A DNA stretch of 64,000 nucleotides from Serinus canaria (GCF_022539315.1 NC_066315.1:47287174-47351173); one strand, 5' to 3'. Shown: positions 11,257 through 27,354, numbered from the stretch's first letter. The notes: generated from the sequence alone by a model not told the origin. Program-made: numbers and translations.

Positions 11257-14200
11257 GTAATAGAAATTATTGGTTGCTAATCCAAAGGTAATTGCATGCT
11301 ACTAGAAAAATAAGAGTCTGGGTTTACTTTTCAGGTGGAAGTGCCATCCTAGAAATGAAATATATATAATGGTTTCTAGATAGGTTATTCATATAGATGT
11401 TAAATAATTTTTGTGTAGTTTTTACTTTACATTCAATTCATATGAAATTGTGTTTTGAGATAAACAGGGAGACTTTCACTACTATGCCAGCTGCTCTTTC
11501 ATTTCTGTAGCTCAGTATAGGATATGGTTGGGCAAAGATAATGAAGGAATTTGATTACTAACTTGATTTCACTGATGAAAAATTGATGTATGCAATTGGC
11601 GTTTCTATATGTGGTCTTCATTTGTTGCTCCTAGTTTTGCAGTTGTCACTAAAGAAGGTTTTTTAAAGTGTGTTTTAATGATAATGAAGTATTTGAAATT
11701 TTCTGCACCTTATTGACCTAAAAAGTGCCATTTGAATATATTTAGGAGCATGAGTTTTTCCTTTCATATCCCAATTAAATTTGTGGAAGCAAAATACCTT
11801 AAGTTTTTTTTGAGACCTCTTATCGACTTTTGTCCCTCTTATTGACTTTCATCCCATTAGTTCCTTGTCTAACAGAATGTTTATTGGCTTTTGCTATGAG
11901 AAGTTTAAAAAATACATTCTTACATTCCTTGCAATCTCTAACCTTGTAATATCTAATACATAAAACCTATTTTAATAGGTGTTTTTGCCAGCAGCTATCC
12001 TAAGCTAGTTTAAATTAATTCAAATGTTACTACAGTTTATGGTAGTACTAAATCACAGCTTTAGCTACCCAACAGCAGCATAAGAATAATTTTCGTTTTT
12101 TTTTTTTTTTTGCTAATCAAGTTCTATGGTGATGATAGTATTACTGCAATTACAGCTTCTGATAAGAAATGAGAAAACAAGAACTAGTTGTGTTTGTGTA
12201 TAAGCCTTAAAACAAAATGTCTCAATAATCCCAGCTTGCATTTTAGGAGTTTTACTTTTTGTAGATGACATAACAATGGTTAAATTGCACTGTTGTTACT
12301 GAGTATGTGAATTTAAGAAGTAGCAGCTTTGGTTCTTCAACAAAATGTTGCTCTCTTAACCAGAACTATATGTAGAAATCTTTGTGTGTAGCTTCCTTAT
12401 TGGAAACCTCTTGTTCTTGGAGATAATAGAATCAGCTTTTGCATAATGTTCAGCAGTTTAGGTCTGGACTTCACTGGTTTGCATTGTATGACAGGACACT
12501 GGACTGGCCTAGTGAAATATAGCAAAGGCACAATGTTTAAAGAGAATTCTGGGGAAACTATAACTTGGTTAATTTTTTGCAGATGCAGTCTTACAGTTAT
12601 CTGGCAAAATGGGGAATTCTCATTCATGATTTGTTTGGGTTTTTTTGTTAAATTACTACCTACAGTAAAATTTCAGTTTTGACTTGGCCTGTGGCTGTAC
12701 CAAGCAGCTGTTTGCATCATGTATTTCTAATATGGAACAAACTGATGCCACAGTGGTTTTTTTTGAGTGTCATTTCTCTCTTTTACCTATGTACCGTTAA
12801 AATGCAGGCTATTAAGGACCAAAATATACTCATGTATAACTGTGTCCTTTTTTCTTCTAGACCATAACTTTACACTAATTGCATTGAGCATGTTTCTTTT
12901 TTCCCTAGATAAATTTTGAAGGGGAGGAAAAAGAACTCTTGGGCTATATGTTCCAGGACAAGGTTGCTATGATCCTTTAGTTTCTAACTTAAAATAGGAA
13001 AATGCTTTCTAGTGCATGTTGCTTATTTCTGTCTGGCCGTGATTGCAGCTTTTTTAAAAAATTTTTCTGAGAAAGTGCTTACAAAGATTTACTAACTAAA
13101 CACAAGATGTTAGAAGCCTTTAAGACTTGCAGAATTCTACCCCTTGTCTTTCACAATAATAAGCGTGCTGCTGGAACTCAGTTTTTTAGGTTGTCTAGGG
13201 TTGTTCCTTAACTAGCATGTTTCTCTTGTCTTCCTAGATAATTAGAGGAGCGTGTTTCTTGCTTCAGAACAAATTACTGTCTTTCTTAAAGATTTCTAGT
13301 CAGGAAATTTGAGCCAGCTTCTTGATGAACTACACAGAACAGAATCAGCTGCTGTGCTGATAAGAGAACCAGAGAAAATGTCTGGCAGACTAAATGTTGG
13401 TTTAACTCAACTTGTTGCTGCTGAAGAAAATTAGAATCTCGCAGAACCTAAGTAATCTTGCTTCTTATTCTAACCTTTTTCTGACAAGACAAAGCAAGAC
13501 ATTTGGCATTTTAAGCAAAAATTTTGAAAATACTAAACATGTCAAATAAATGAGGTCCTTATTTGTACACAAATGTGTAATTAAAATGTTTTGCTTGGTG
13601 CATGTTTTGGCTTTAAAAATTATGTGAATTGATATCCTTAACAGAAATTGTCTTTAACGTATGAAAATACTTTTATCTAGTTAATAGTTTATTCGAGTCC
13701 GGCAGAAGAAAGTGTTTTAGATGAATTTTCATATTTCCTCTCAAAATTAAGCCAGTGATATTTTTAGTGCCTATCATCTTCTATTTTTAATCAAAAGTCT
13801 CCTAAGAAACCAGTTTTTCAAATGCTTGAGTTCTCTTGAGACCCTTTACAGATAATCTTCTGTGACAGTATGCTTTGTTCCTATGGCAAATACCTGAGTG
13901 ACCACACCAGGATGCAAGATAGCATAGTCATGGGCTTTAGTTTTCTTTTAATCTAGCTGGATATTTGTCAAAGTGCTTTCTTTCCATCACCTTTAACTAT
14001 TAAAGAGATATATTGTTAACTAGAACTCAAGATTTTCTCATTATGTGTACAAGAGGATGTTTTGAGACCTGCTTTAGTAATTAGTAATGGTGTTGTAGGC
14101 TCTGCAAAACTGTGTTGTGTTTGTTATACAACCTCTTTGCTTTGCCTCTCACACTGTTCATCACTGGTAAACTTCCTAAATTGGATTCTTCTCTTCTCAC

Positions 14201-15778
14201 GTAAAGCTTAAAGGAAATGCATAGTCCACAAACCCAAAGTGGGGAATGGCCAAATATTCTTGAGGCCCTCATTCAGAAATGGGTTTTACTGTGCTTTATT
14301 AGAGTTATATGCCATCATTCCTTGGTGTAGCATGTGGGGTTTGAGTTGTCTTTGCTGATAAGTTGCATCAGCCCTGGATTTTTTAATGTTTTTTACGTGG
14401 AAGTGTTTTACTATGTTTTGCTTAAGTGGTCATGGAGACTCCTACCTAATGCTTAGAATTTTTCTGTGCTATACTATTCCTGTTGAGTACAGGAGCAAGC
14501 CATTAATGCTGTGTTCGTTCAGTAGATCTGACATATGAAAATGATTTGATCACCTGCTTGTGCATGTATGTCTTATGTCTGGGAGGAAGCTGCATGATAT
14601 CTGCAATTCAAAGGTGATCAGTTTCTAACCACAACACCTATTTTGGTGTTCTACAGGACTCACTGAGGCCCACAGATGAGCACTTTTAACTACTGAGGGT
14701 TATTCCTGTTCATCTTAACTACTAGCAAAATTGAGTTCCATTTGAATGATGCTGATTCCATAGTTCTGAAAGCTATTTTGTTACTGTGTACAGGTGCCTG
14801 TGCCTATTGCCTGGCAAACAGTTCTTTATTTTTATTTGGCTGCAGCATTGTCCTTCCTGGCTTTTCTAGTAATACAAAAGATGTGTGTTTCTGATTTTTT
14901 TGTCAATTTCTTTTAAAGATTCTTAGCAGCGTTGCTTATTCAGATTAGCAATAAAATACAGTGTGTGGAATGCTGTGCAGGTCATCATTTGCTTGTTGGA
15001 TTAGCAGTTTGCCTCGGTTTCCTTGTGAGGGAGGGGAAAAAAAAAGAAGGGATGCGATTTCATGGGAGTAGTTAAGGTAATGAGGCATTATGTGTGGAGG
15101 GATTGGGGAAAGCTCAAAGACAGACCTTTGCATGCTCTTCCTCAAAACTCTTGACTATCAAATGACTGTGTAACTGACCTCTGGTACAGTAATGAAGCTA
15201 TTATTTTTTTTTTCCAGTGGCAAAAATAGGACTGAGAACCTTTAATGTTTGAAATTACTTAACACATGTCTTTAACACCTTGAGTACTAGTTGAGAATTG
15301 CTTTCATTACTTTTCCCCTTTCTAGCTCTTTTTTTATACAAAGATTTATCTGAGTAGGCACTACTACATCATGCCAAAAATGCTTATGGTATCCAAGTAC
15401 CATTCCTGTTTAAGCTCACTTTAGTATTTTCCAAACAACTTGGTGTCAAACTGAGGCAGAAGCTTGAAAGGTGTGGACTGATGCCTTCTGTTGTTTCTAA
15501 CCATGCTTGAAGAACCTGTTTTCATAGCTAGAGTGCATGTTCATATATAAATATATATCCTGATGAGCAAACTAATAAATAATTCTTGGAAAGCTTCTAA
15601 ATGAACTTGAAACCAAAAGTGATTGTTACTCTTTTGCTGGAGTCTGGCTGACTGCTTCTTTCTGGCTGAAGGTCCTAAGAACAAGACAGTGCTAATGTCT
15701 TGGTGCAGGTGGCTTGCTTGAACTGGTAAGACTTAATTGAGAGGTGTCAAAATTAAATGATTATTTCACATTTTGCAG
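11257..15778 (+). other. ANLN: Largest ANLN intron (4.5 kb)
   Basis: This AT-rich intron separates the middle and end of the C2-like region. It holds a T16 run near 12,097-12,112, a strong-looking acceptor with a short in-frame candidate exon at 12,909-12,962, and a coding-like stretch at about 13,240-13,432. I recognise no known repeat family or RNA gene in the rest. Confidence 0.6.
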
Positions 15779-15865
15779 GTTCCCTTTTTGTCGCCTTTGG
15801 AAGGTCATATATATCTGAAGTTGAAATGCCAAGTGGACTCTTTGGTGGAGGAGAAAGGGTTCTTG
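15779..15865 (+). CDS. ANLN: ANLN coding exon 17 in window (residues 673-701)
   Basis: The exon has 29 codons between AG 15777-15778 and GTAAGG at 15866. It encodes [20 protein letters not shown] (last C2-like strands) and VEEKGFL, which leads into the PH domain. It is phase 0 at both ends. Confidence 0.97.
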
Positions 15866-18810
<2,945 letters not shown>

Positions 18811-18983
18811 CATCCTTTGGGCCGGATAAACTTGGCTAACTGCACGAATCATCAGATTGAACCTGCCAACAGGGAGTTCTGTGCCCGTCCCAACACTTTT
18901 GAACTAATAACTGTCCGACCTCAGAGAGAAGATGACCGAGAGACTCTTGTCAGCCAATGCAGAGACACGCTCTGTGTTACAAA
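18811..18983 (+). CDS. ANLN: ANLN coding exon 19 in window (residues 738-795), PH domain
   Basis: The exon lies between AG 18809-18810 and GTGAGT at 18984. It encodes [40 protein letters not shown] and [13 protein letters not shown], near-identical to mammalian anillin. It exits in phase 2 (AA joins G to give Lys). Confidence 0.98.
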
Positions 18984-19311
18984 GTGAGTGCATGAAATCA
19001 TAGAAGTTGTGGGAGGGTATTTTACCTCATGTGATAGTTGTAGTAATGTAGGAGCTTTACAATGTTGTCATAAGGATGCAAAGATCATTTTAAATGCTGA
19101 GGTTTTGGGTGGCACTTGAACTATTTTTTTCACTTTTAGTCCTAACTGCTTTCTAGAAGTGGAAATGCCAGGTGGCTTGGTAGCAGGATGGTGGAATGTT
19201 TGACTTAATTTTTAGCCCTACTGTTTGGGCTTCTGTGGTTGATCAGCTTGACATTTGTCACAATAAATAACTGGTGGTGGAGAATAATCCATAGGGTTCC
19301 TTGCCTTCTAG

Positions 19312-19435
19312 GAACTGGCTGTCTGCTGATACTAAAGAAGAGCGTAACCTTTGGATGCAAAAGCTCAACCAAGTCCTCATTGACCTTCGCATGTGGCAGC
19401 CTGATGCCTGCTACAAACCTTCTGGAAAGCTTTAA
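19312..19435 (+). CDS. ANLN: ANLN last coding exon (residues 795-835 and stop)
   Basis: After acceptor AG 19310-19311 the exon encodes [20 protein letters not shown], the final PH helix, then [20 protein letters not shown] and TAA at 19433-19435. The last residues differ slightly from the usual mammalian end (GKL instead of GKP). Confidence 0.97.
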
Positions 19436-20283
19436 ACTCGGGAAGGGAACTACACAAGAAAAGAGTTTAAATTAAAATCTGGGAAGTCCTCTGGGTCACT
19501 TATGCTTTAAGTTTGAGAGAGTATTTAACATTATACAGGACTATGTTATGCAGTATTTTCATTTCACTTAAAAAAATTTAAAACCTTCTTACTTCCTAGT
19601 TCTGAGCATGGTAGGATGCAATTAGCTGTTTCTCAATGTGCTAAATATTTATATAACTCCTTTTTTGGAAGTCTTCTAGCTAGGTGCATTCTCCTTTTTT
19701 AAGCAACTAAATTATTGCAGGAAATCACACTTCAGGGCAGGAAGGGGGCACTAGCTAGTGAAAGACAAGCTTTTCAGATAATTCAGCTCCCTGAAAGAAA
19801 CAATGTTCAAAATACTCTTAACAAGAATGCTGCTGAAGCACAAGATTTAATGTTGTAGCATTTGTTGGGGTTCTTTTGTAATGATCAGGCATGGAAGTTA
19901 CTAGTCCATTTTGATTCTACAACATACAGTATAGATAATTCTGCTTGTCCAGCATCCTTGTGGTCAGAACAAAACATGCACAACATATTCATACTACTTT
20001 TGCAATTTCTTATACAAACTAGTGTGGATAAGTGCATGGCATGTACACTATGTGATTTGCAGGTATGGAATTAAGTATATTGCACTTTGATAGAAATGGA
20101 AGGTCTTGAATATTTTTGTTAGGACTGTTATATAAAAAATAATCAGACAGAAACATTTAGGTTTAGGGCTGTATATGTCAGTATTTCCTGGGACTTATGG
20201 TTTTTACAAGCTAGAATTCTCCATTTGAGAATCAGGAATAAGTTAATAGGTAGTAAAAGTGCCCTTTTTTTGTTTTGTTTAAT

Positions 20284-20289
20284 AATAAA
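20284..20289 (+). terminator. ANLN: ANLN proximal polyadenylation signal
   Basis: AATAAA about 850 nt after the stop, followed by GT/T-rich sequence. It may give a shorter transcript. Confidence 0.45.
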
Positions 20290-20677
20290 ACTTTACAAAG
20301 CTGCTGTGTACCAACTAATACTCCTCTGGCTGAAACAATGGGTCTTCCTCCCCTTGATATACATGTCCAGAAAGCATATAAAAGCAGTACTTCAGACCCA
20401 TCATGAAAATGGCAACATTTCTCTGTTAAAACTTGCAGGTTTTATGGCTTTTCACTGAGCGTATTGAAATTCCAGATCATTACTTCACTAGGAATGCAGT
20501 AGTGGAAAACTTAAGATTGCTATTGCTGTTATATATTCACACTTGAAACACTAAATTCTGTTACCTTATACTGTTTTCATACTGCCCCTTTTGTACTTGC
20601 TTTTAAATCTCATTTTCTTTTCTGATGTCTTTTAAATATTTCTAAACTATGTATTGAGATTTATTTTATTCATTTAA

Positions 20678-20683
20678 AATAAA
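20678..20683 (+). terminator. ANLN: ANLN distal polyadenylation signal
   Basis: AATAAA at the end of an AT-rich block, followed within 30 nt by a T-rich downstream element. It is the last good signal before the intergenic region. Confidence 0.6.
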
Positions 20684-20700
20684 AAGTAAAACCTTTCCTG

Positions 20701-23700
20701 CTTTTTTCATAATGTCATCTATGCAATTTGAGATTCTAATTTGTAGGCTGAAGAAAAGATGGATTCCACACTGTTTAAGGAAGGATTCTATTCTGTACAT
20801 GTATCCCAGAATTCCACTTGATAATGTGAAGCCTTGGACATAGCTAGCTGAATTTTGTAGTGGGAGGCCAGATTGTTCATGTGCAGCAGCTCATCAAATA
20901 TGAAGAAGAGAGAGTTTTTTTGTGACAGATATGGCAGCAAAATAACACAATGTGGTCAGTGCAAGAGCAAATTTCAGCAGTGGATGTGTGGTAGGCTGTC
21001 TTAAACTCTCAAGTGAGTGTTAAAAAACATTAATTTTTGAATTATGAAATAAGTCCACAGAAAGGTGTTAAGAACAGGAACTGGATGACATTCAAGGGAA
21101 CATTTTTATTTAGGCCAGTTGGACTATTATCCCTTGTAGAAACCAATCTGTGTTTGTTCATTGCCTGAGAAGTTCTCCTCATAAAGGAAAAGGTATAAAG
21201 TGCAAGAGGTGGTGTTAGTATAGAAAAGCTGACCTGTGTGGTGACTTCTGGGCACATGAGTGGTGAGCACATGGGCTCCTGCAGCCAGCAGAAACATGGG
21301 ATGCAAGCTTAGCAGGAAGCCTGCGCTTATGGCCTTCCTGGCTGGCACTGCTGGGTGCTGCCTCCTCCCCTTTGTGTTCCTCTGCTCTTTTAAGGCTTTG
21401 TGGTGAAAGTTTGCATCCATGGTTACGTGGATTTTCCATATTTGGAGCAGATTCTTTGTGAAGAGGCCAGACTGTGTGAATTCAAATAGCTTCAGGTAGG
21501 CTTGGATGTTCTATACCTCAAAATTAGTTCCTACTGTCTGATTTCAAGCAAACTTTGTAAAAACCGTTTGCAGAGTAACATCAAGAGAACCTTCCTGTGT
21601 GCAGTGTGCTGGACCCAGCCAGTGACATAATCCCTTCTGTATTCATTCACATGCTCTGACTCTCCCCCAAAAAAGATCTTGACAGACCATTTCTTCTAGA
21701 ACTTCACACTGCTAATGAAGTTTGAATTGCATGGAATTATAATAAGCTTTCCAAGAGAAACTTTGTTTTCCCTTTTTTCTTTTCCCTGTGCATTTTTTAC
21801 CTTCAACCAGCCTAAGCACCAGGAGACCCTTAACCTAATGGAATAGACTAGAATTCATAGTTTGTCATTGTTTTAGCATAAGTAAGCTTTTTCAGCAGCG
21901 TTTTTTTAAATACAGGACATGTATTTTTAGAGTGGTATGGATAAATGATTGATGTTAGGGTGTGCAGATCTTCAGCTGTTTTTGGCATTTGAAATAATTG
22001 AGACATAGTGGTTGTAAAAGCTGATGGCTTAATAGTCCCAAAATTAATCTTTCTTTGATAAAGACAGGTTTCTGCATGCAGCTGCGTTTGGAGGTGCAGA
22101 GCTCACCTTGAGGCACAAGGACATGTGCTATGGGTGGTGTGCCTTCAACCACAATGAATGGGCAAGCCCATTCCTTGGTGTCCCTCAGAGACCCAGTATC
22201 CAGCATGGAGCAGTTGTACTGGGCAAACTTTTGAGAGGTTTTTGCTTTGGGAGTTGGCTGTGGAGGTTTTGGATTGTCTTTGAAAAGATGTTCTAATTTT
22301 ATAGGAAACCTTTTTTTCCCCATTGTTCAGAAATACAGGAAGTTCACAATTAAGAAAGTCTGTAAGAGAAAAATGCTTTCCTCTGGGCAATGTAGCTTAT
22401 TTTAGTTGAGGAAATTTCAGTTTTACTACTTAGTAAAACTCCTAATTGGTGTTATTAAATCCCAACCTCAAATGAAATACAATAATTTGCAAAGAAATTG
22501 CCTTGAAAATTAGGCTTCCAAGCATGACTCCCTTCCCCCTTTTAATTGCTACACTTCTGTGTGTTGATGTAGAGAAAATAATCTGATATTCTGTAATTAT
22601 TGCCTGTGCTGTACTTGGGCTGTAGTAGAAACGTGTGGATGCGCTTGTTTCTGTCCTTGTGTTGTATTTAATGAAAGATAAGAGTCCTGAATAAGTAATA
22701 CAAAAATAGGAGGTGCTTTACCTGGCCAGGGTACATGGAATGTTAAGTTGTTTGAAGAGAATTTCTACAGGAAGCAAGGGGATTTCCTTCTAATGCTAAA
22801 TAGTCTTCCCCAGGTGTGCCTCTCTGGAGTTGAAACTATTCATTGGGAGCCTGGATATTTTGGTAACATCTAAATGCTTTTAATGAATTGGGGCCTTATT
22901 AACAAGTATCATTCAATTAAGGAATGTATTCCCTTCTGGTTTCCTAAAGTAGGTGACTTGAATATTTACTTAAGTGTAGCAGTTACCCCAAAGGAATTTC
23001 TATCTTAATATCTTAATAAAAACCCAGCATTGACTGTACCCTATAAAAAGGATCAGGATCTAGGAAAGCAGTAATACATGCTTCAATCAAATTAGTATTA
23101 GCCAGGTCATCCCCTGCCTGTTCAAAATGCTGAGTGGGTGCACATCCTACAGCTAGGCCCTATCCTTGGGTTTGGACCACAGCCCAACAGCTGCCTCATG
23201 TGTGACAGCCTTGTCCAAGGGCTGTGCTCAGAACAAGGAGCAGAGCAACTCTACTTACCTGAGCTTTGGGCTGTTGGGATGTGTTTTAGTCATGTCATGT
23301 AAATGCTTGCTATTTACTGGATCTTTTTCACCCATAATTATTGCCACTTAATGCTTTCTGATCCCTCCATCATCAGTAAGGTTGCAAGCAGGGCAGAGCT
23401 GCCTCTGAATTTTAAATATTTTTTTATTTTGCTAAAAGCATTGGATAAACTGGTGAAAAAATACAGTAATTCTCCATCTTCAAGTCTGCCTATGAAGGGC
23501 TGCCCTGTACTTTCAGTGATTCCCTTGGCCATGCCAGTAAATGACATAGGACTGGGCATGTTATTTTTCTTAGGAAGCAAAAAAAGCAGAGATACATTAC
23601 AGGTTGAAAAAGCAATCCGCTTTTTAAATACATGAAGTGTTGTCAACCTAATATCTTATTAATGGGGAAAGAGAACCTGTGCTCAGTCAGCTTGTGCTGA

Positions 23701-23995
23701 TGCTGCCAGGCACATCAAAATTGTAGTGCCTTGTGATTCCTGGCACACTTTAATGAGGAAATAGCAGCTAAATAATGTATTGACAGTCAAGGCAATTACA
23801 TACACGCAATTTATAGCAACATAATGAGTTTGGGGTCCCCCCCTCTCCTTTTGGGATCAGATTAACTGTTGAAACACTACACATAGAAAACCTAGAAGTG
23901 TTCTGCGGAAGGAAAAAAGATTAGGTAGGGGTAGGAGTTTGCTGTATATGGAAAAAAGAACGGATTTTCAAACTGGTACAATAAATGGTCTAGCT
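20701..23995. other. Intergenic region between the converging ANLN and AOAH genes
   Basis: About 3.3 kb with no exon, RNA gene or recognisable transposon. Open frames on both strands (for example 21,127-21,439, 21,955-22,390 and 23,303-23,646) overlap each other, lack family resemblance and lack splice support. A C-run lies at about 23,838-23,844. Confidence 0.6.
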
Positions 23996-24210
23996 GGCAG
24001 CTATCCTTTGATTTTTATTTTTGTAGCGCCACAGAAAAAGCATTGTCTACTTGTGCAGGTGAGATACAAACTGAAAAGAATGCTCTTGTGTTATGTCCAC
24101 TGCTACTGGCTCTGATAACTTCCTCTGCCCCTTTTTTGTGTGTGTCTTTAATCATCTTGACTCGTGGAAGTGCCATCATCAATCGCATGAGGGTTCCAGC
24201 AGCTGGGAAG
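23995..24210 (-). other. AOAH: AOAH 3' UTR
   Basis: Short untranslated region after the stop, read leftward. An ATTAAA variant at 24,147-24,152 and a full AATAAA at 24,014-24,019 (both minus strand) are present; the second is preferred. The cleavage point is inferred. Confidence 0.6.
24014..24019 (-). terminator. AOAH: AOAH polyadenylation signal
   Basis: AATAAA on the minus strand about 190 nt after the stop codon; it is the first canonical signal met. Confidence 0.55.
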
Positions 24211-24339
24211 TCAGTGTCCACCTTGATCTTTGAATGTGGCTTCAATCTGATCATTGAATGGATTCTCCTTGCCAAGCACTTGAGGCCACTCGTGTAGCGC
24301 CTTCTGCCAGGTAATGCCTGTTCCAAGGGCTGCAGCAAT
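24211..24339 (-). CDS. AOAH: AOAH last coding exon (residues 355-396 and stop)
   Basis: After the acceptor GTTTGCAG the exon encodes IAAALGTGITWQKALHEWPQ, then VLGKENPFNDQIEATFKDQG ending GGH and TGA. The C-terminal part is nearly the same as mammalian AOAH (LGKENPFNPQIKQVFGDQGGH), while the first 15 residues are diverged. A 187-codon frame on the same strand across this exon is a shadow. Confidence 0.96.
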   Translation of the reverse strand: MAAALGTGITWQKALHEWPQVLGKENPFNDQIEATFKDQGGH

Positions 24340-26071
24340 CTGCAAACCACAAATGCTATCAATTTCTTGGGCCTCTGTAATGCAGCCATTTCATGCCAGA
24401 GTTTAGAAGACCCCACTGTAAGGCAGACTGCCCAGTATAAGCATGTGATGGACTGTAACCTCTCACCAAAGGAAATACCCCATTCCAGCTGCCTGAGCAG
24501 GGCTAAATCCTTCTGAACAGTAAAAATAGGGGGAGGGCCCAATTTTTTATGTAAATCTGCAACTCCCTGACCTGTCATTTGTCTAATAATGATAGTCTGT
24601 CTCCAACCATTTCCAGATGCCTATGGTGTCTAGTCCATAAACTGCTATTTAAAAGCCCTGAAGTCTGATTTTTCTTTTTTTTTTCAGTGAAACATTTTGA
24701 AAGTATGTCAAAAGCACTGCCTGGGTATAATGCATAAAACTCTAGCAAGTCCAAAGGAATTCATGCTCCCAAATGCCTTTGGTACTTCTAATAAATGTTC
24801 TCTTGTGCTCTCCTGGGAGGAAACCACAGGTGTTGAGGAAAAAGAGGCCCAATTATTTCCAGTTTCATAACTGTGCCTGATGCTCTAGGTTTGCACCTGC
24901 TACTGGGTTGTCTTCAGAGTTTTTTTTCCCATGAGACCTGCACAAATGATAAAATAGCTTTTCTCCTCAATATCAGTCTCCCTCCAGCTTTCACAGAGGT
25001 TTTTGCCCTAGAAGTTATGTACCAAAGAGAAATGTTATCTACTGTATTGCCAGGGTAAAAAAACACCAGTGGTAGCAGAAAGGGACAGAGAGAAAAGACT
25101 GAGTCTCCCTTGTCCAAGTTTTTACACCGTTCTGAGGCGTTTTTATTATACTCCTGACCTGCAGTAATATTTGTCCTATATGGGAACTTTATTTTCAACC
25201 CAAACTTTTCAATGCACTGATACTGATTGCAATTATGAGGTTTAAATAAGGCTAACAAAGCCTTTTTTTTTTTTTAAGGGCCAAGGTGGGTTCATGAAAT
25301 CAAACTATTTGAGTACTGTTGTTTTAGACTGGAGCCTGTGGCAAATTTTTATGTGCTACTTTTAATCCTGTGCTTTAAAAGAAGCTCTAATGATGGGCTG
25401 GAAGACAAATATCTTTCTTTTATTTAAGGGCTCACATACAAAGAGTAACATTTGTGGGGTGGAGGCTCTTAGACTCTGGTCTCTCAAAGTCTTGTTAAGC
25501 TAATGAAGGAACTGGGGCAGGGAAGAGGGATACTGGAGGTTTTTTCATTAGAGGGTTTTCTCCTGGTTGCAGTTTCTATTCTGACCAAATGTTATTCTGG
25601 GACACCCTATGGCTGCCAGGGGACTGAGACCTGTCCCTGTCAAGAGTGATCAATTCTGGCACAGTGGTCTCCAAACCTCCTTCACAAACCTCACTAAGCC
25701 TTCCATGTGTGTTTTTAGCAGGAAAGATGGGGTTGGTTAATTGGCTGGGTGGGTAGTTTAAAAAACCTTACTGTCTTTGCATGATACATCCTTTGCAAAG
25801 GTATCACTGGAGGTATGCTCTACAGTGTTCAGACTAATGCTGACTCTAATTTTAGGTATACATGCTTAGACTGCCCTAAATTGAATTCAGTTCTGTGCAC
25901 ATATAATTTTTTGACCTCCCAATGATTTCAGTAATTAATTCTGGATGAGTAATTTAGCACAGAGAAGGGTTTGTGACTCTGGAAATTGCTTTCTTGCAGG
26001 TCTTTTTTAAATTCCAGAGTTCTTGTTCTTTGAGACATGGTATAATTTTTATATGCTTTGCAAATTTTATT

Positions 26072-26086
26072 TTGTTGTTGTTGTTG
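26072..26086. repeat. (TTG)5 microsatellite
   Basis: Five tandem TTG units, followed by a short GAC/AAC-rich stretch. Confidence 0.8.
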
Positions 26087-27321
26087 TGAAGACGACAACC
26101 CCTAAGCAAGTTTTTAAAAGGAAGTATTACCCATTCCTCACAGAGCTCTGGGTGACTGCAACTGGGAGGCAGCTGTGGTTTTTCAGCAGCTTCTGGCTAT
26201 CTACTTTCCCCTTCTGCACCAAACAGGTGATAGGCATGATTCTCAGCCAAGTGTAAATACCCAACTCATCTGATATGCGCCACTTCAGCTTTTCCACTTT
26301 ATTTCTGGCTGGAACATGCTTTGCTATGACTTAAGGAAGAAAAAGGGAGAAGCTAATCATGCTCAAGCTGTGCTTTCCTGCCTGTACATAAACATTAAGA
26401 ATCTTCCAAGCGTCTCTGGTTCCAGTTTGTGATGCTCAGGGCTTTTGCATTCTCCCTGGAAACATCATAAAAGCAAGAAATGGAGCCGTTTATGCAGGAT
26501 CCTGTTGAAATGCATGGCCCTGTCATCCAAACAAAGCAATCAACTGTTCTAGAGGGAAGTGGTGTCCTTGAAGCCATCTGGCATTCACAAGGATTTGCAG
26601 TGAAATTTTGTAGGAAGGAGGAGATGCTGAAGAAAATCCCTGGGCTCCCTCTACACTTGCTGGGAAGAGAAAGTCAGATTTTTTCCAAGGACAGCCAAGC
26701 CGGACTTTGGGGAATGGTGTCTCAAAAATACTCTAGTGGGAACTTGGGAGGACTGAGTGAATCACTTTGCATTTAGGTGTTAAAAGTAAATAGCGTGAAT
26801 TTCCTCCACCTCTATCCTGAGCTGGATGTTTTGGAAAAAACTTTATGGAGGCAAATTTTAGCTTTGAAACTTTATTGGAATGCGGTTATGCCAATTAAGA
26901 GTGTTTTGTGTGCTGCCTCTTGTTTTGCAACTTAAAAAAAAACATGCATGAAAACCCTTTTCCCACAAGAAATTTACAGGAAGAGAATGTGGTTCTGGGC
27001 CCAGCTCAACAAATCAGTACTTAGTGTTTATCCCATCTGTCATAATTTTTTATTATAAAATATTGCCTGGACTGGGGACCATGGGGGCTCATTTTTCCTG
27101 CCTGAGTGCCTAACCTAGCCTTTCTCAAATGCATGAAAAACTGCGACAGCTCTTATGGGACAGGGCAAGTGTGGCCTTTTTTCTTATTTTCTTTTCCTTC
27201 TTGCAAGATATACAAGCTTTAGTTACAAAGGTTCAATTCCCTTCCACATCACTCCAGAATGTTTGGACCTCTGGACTCCTGGATATATACCTGCTTCTGC
27301 CATGTTTATACCAGCCGACAA

Positions 27322-27322
<1 letters not shown>

Positions 27323-27350
<28 letters not shown>
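27323..27350. repeat. T28 homopolymer
   Basis: Twenty-eight uninterrupted T on the + strand, meaning poly-A on the AOAH sense strand. I see no retroposed gene body on its flank, so it may be a simple repeat or the tail of an old insertion. Confidence 0.85.

Positions 27351-27354
<4 letters not shown>

Larger units (their letters stand above)
19436..20700 (+). other. ANLN: ANLN 3' UTR
   Basis: AT-rich untranslated sequence following the stop. AATAAA signals lie at 20,284-20,289 and 20,678-20,683; the second is followed by a T-rich stretch, so the longer form (about 1.25 kb) is my preferred end. The exact cleavage point is inferred. Confidence 0.75.

Noticed and set aside
24015..24578. 187-codon open frame on the - strand
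   Set aside because: It overlaps the last AOAH exon in a different frame and runs through intron and 3' UTR without family resemblance; the AOAH reading in the other frame is unmistakable.
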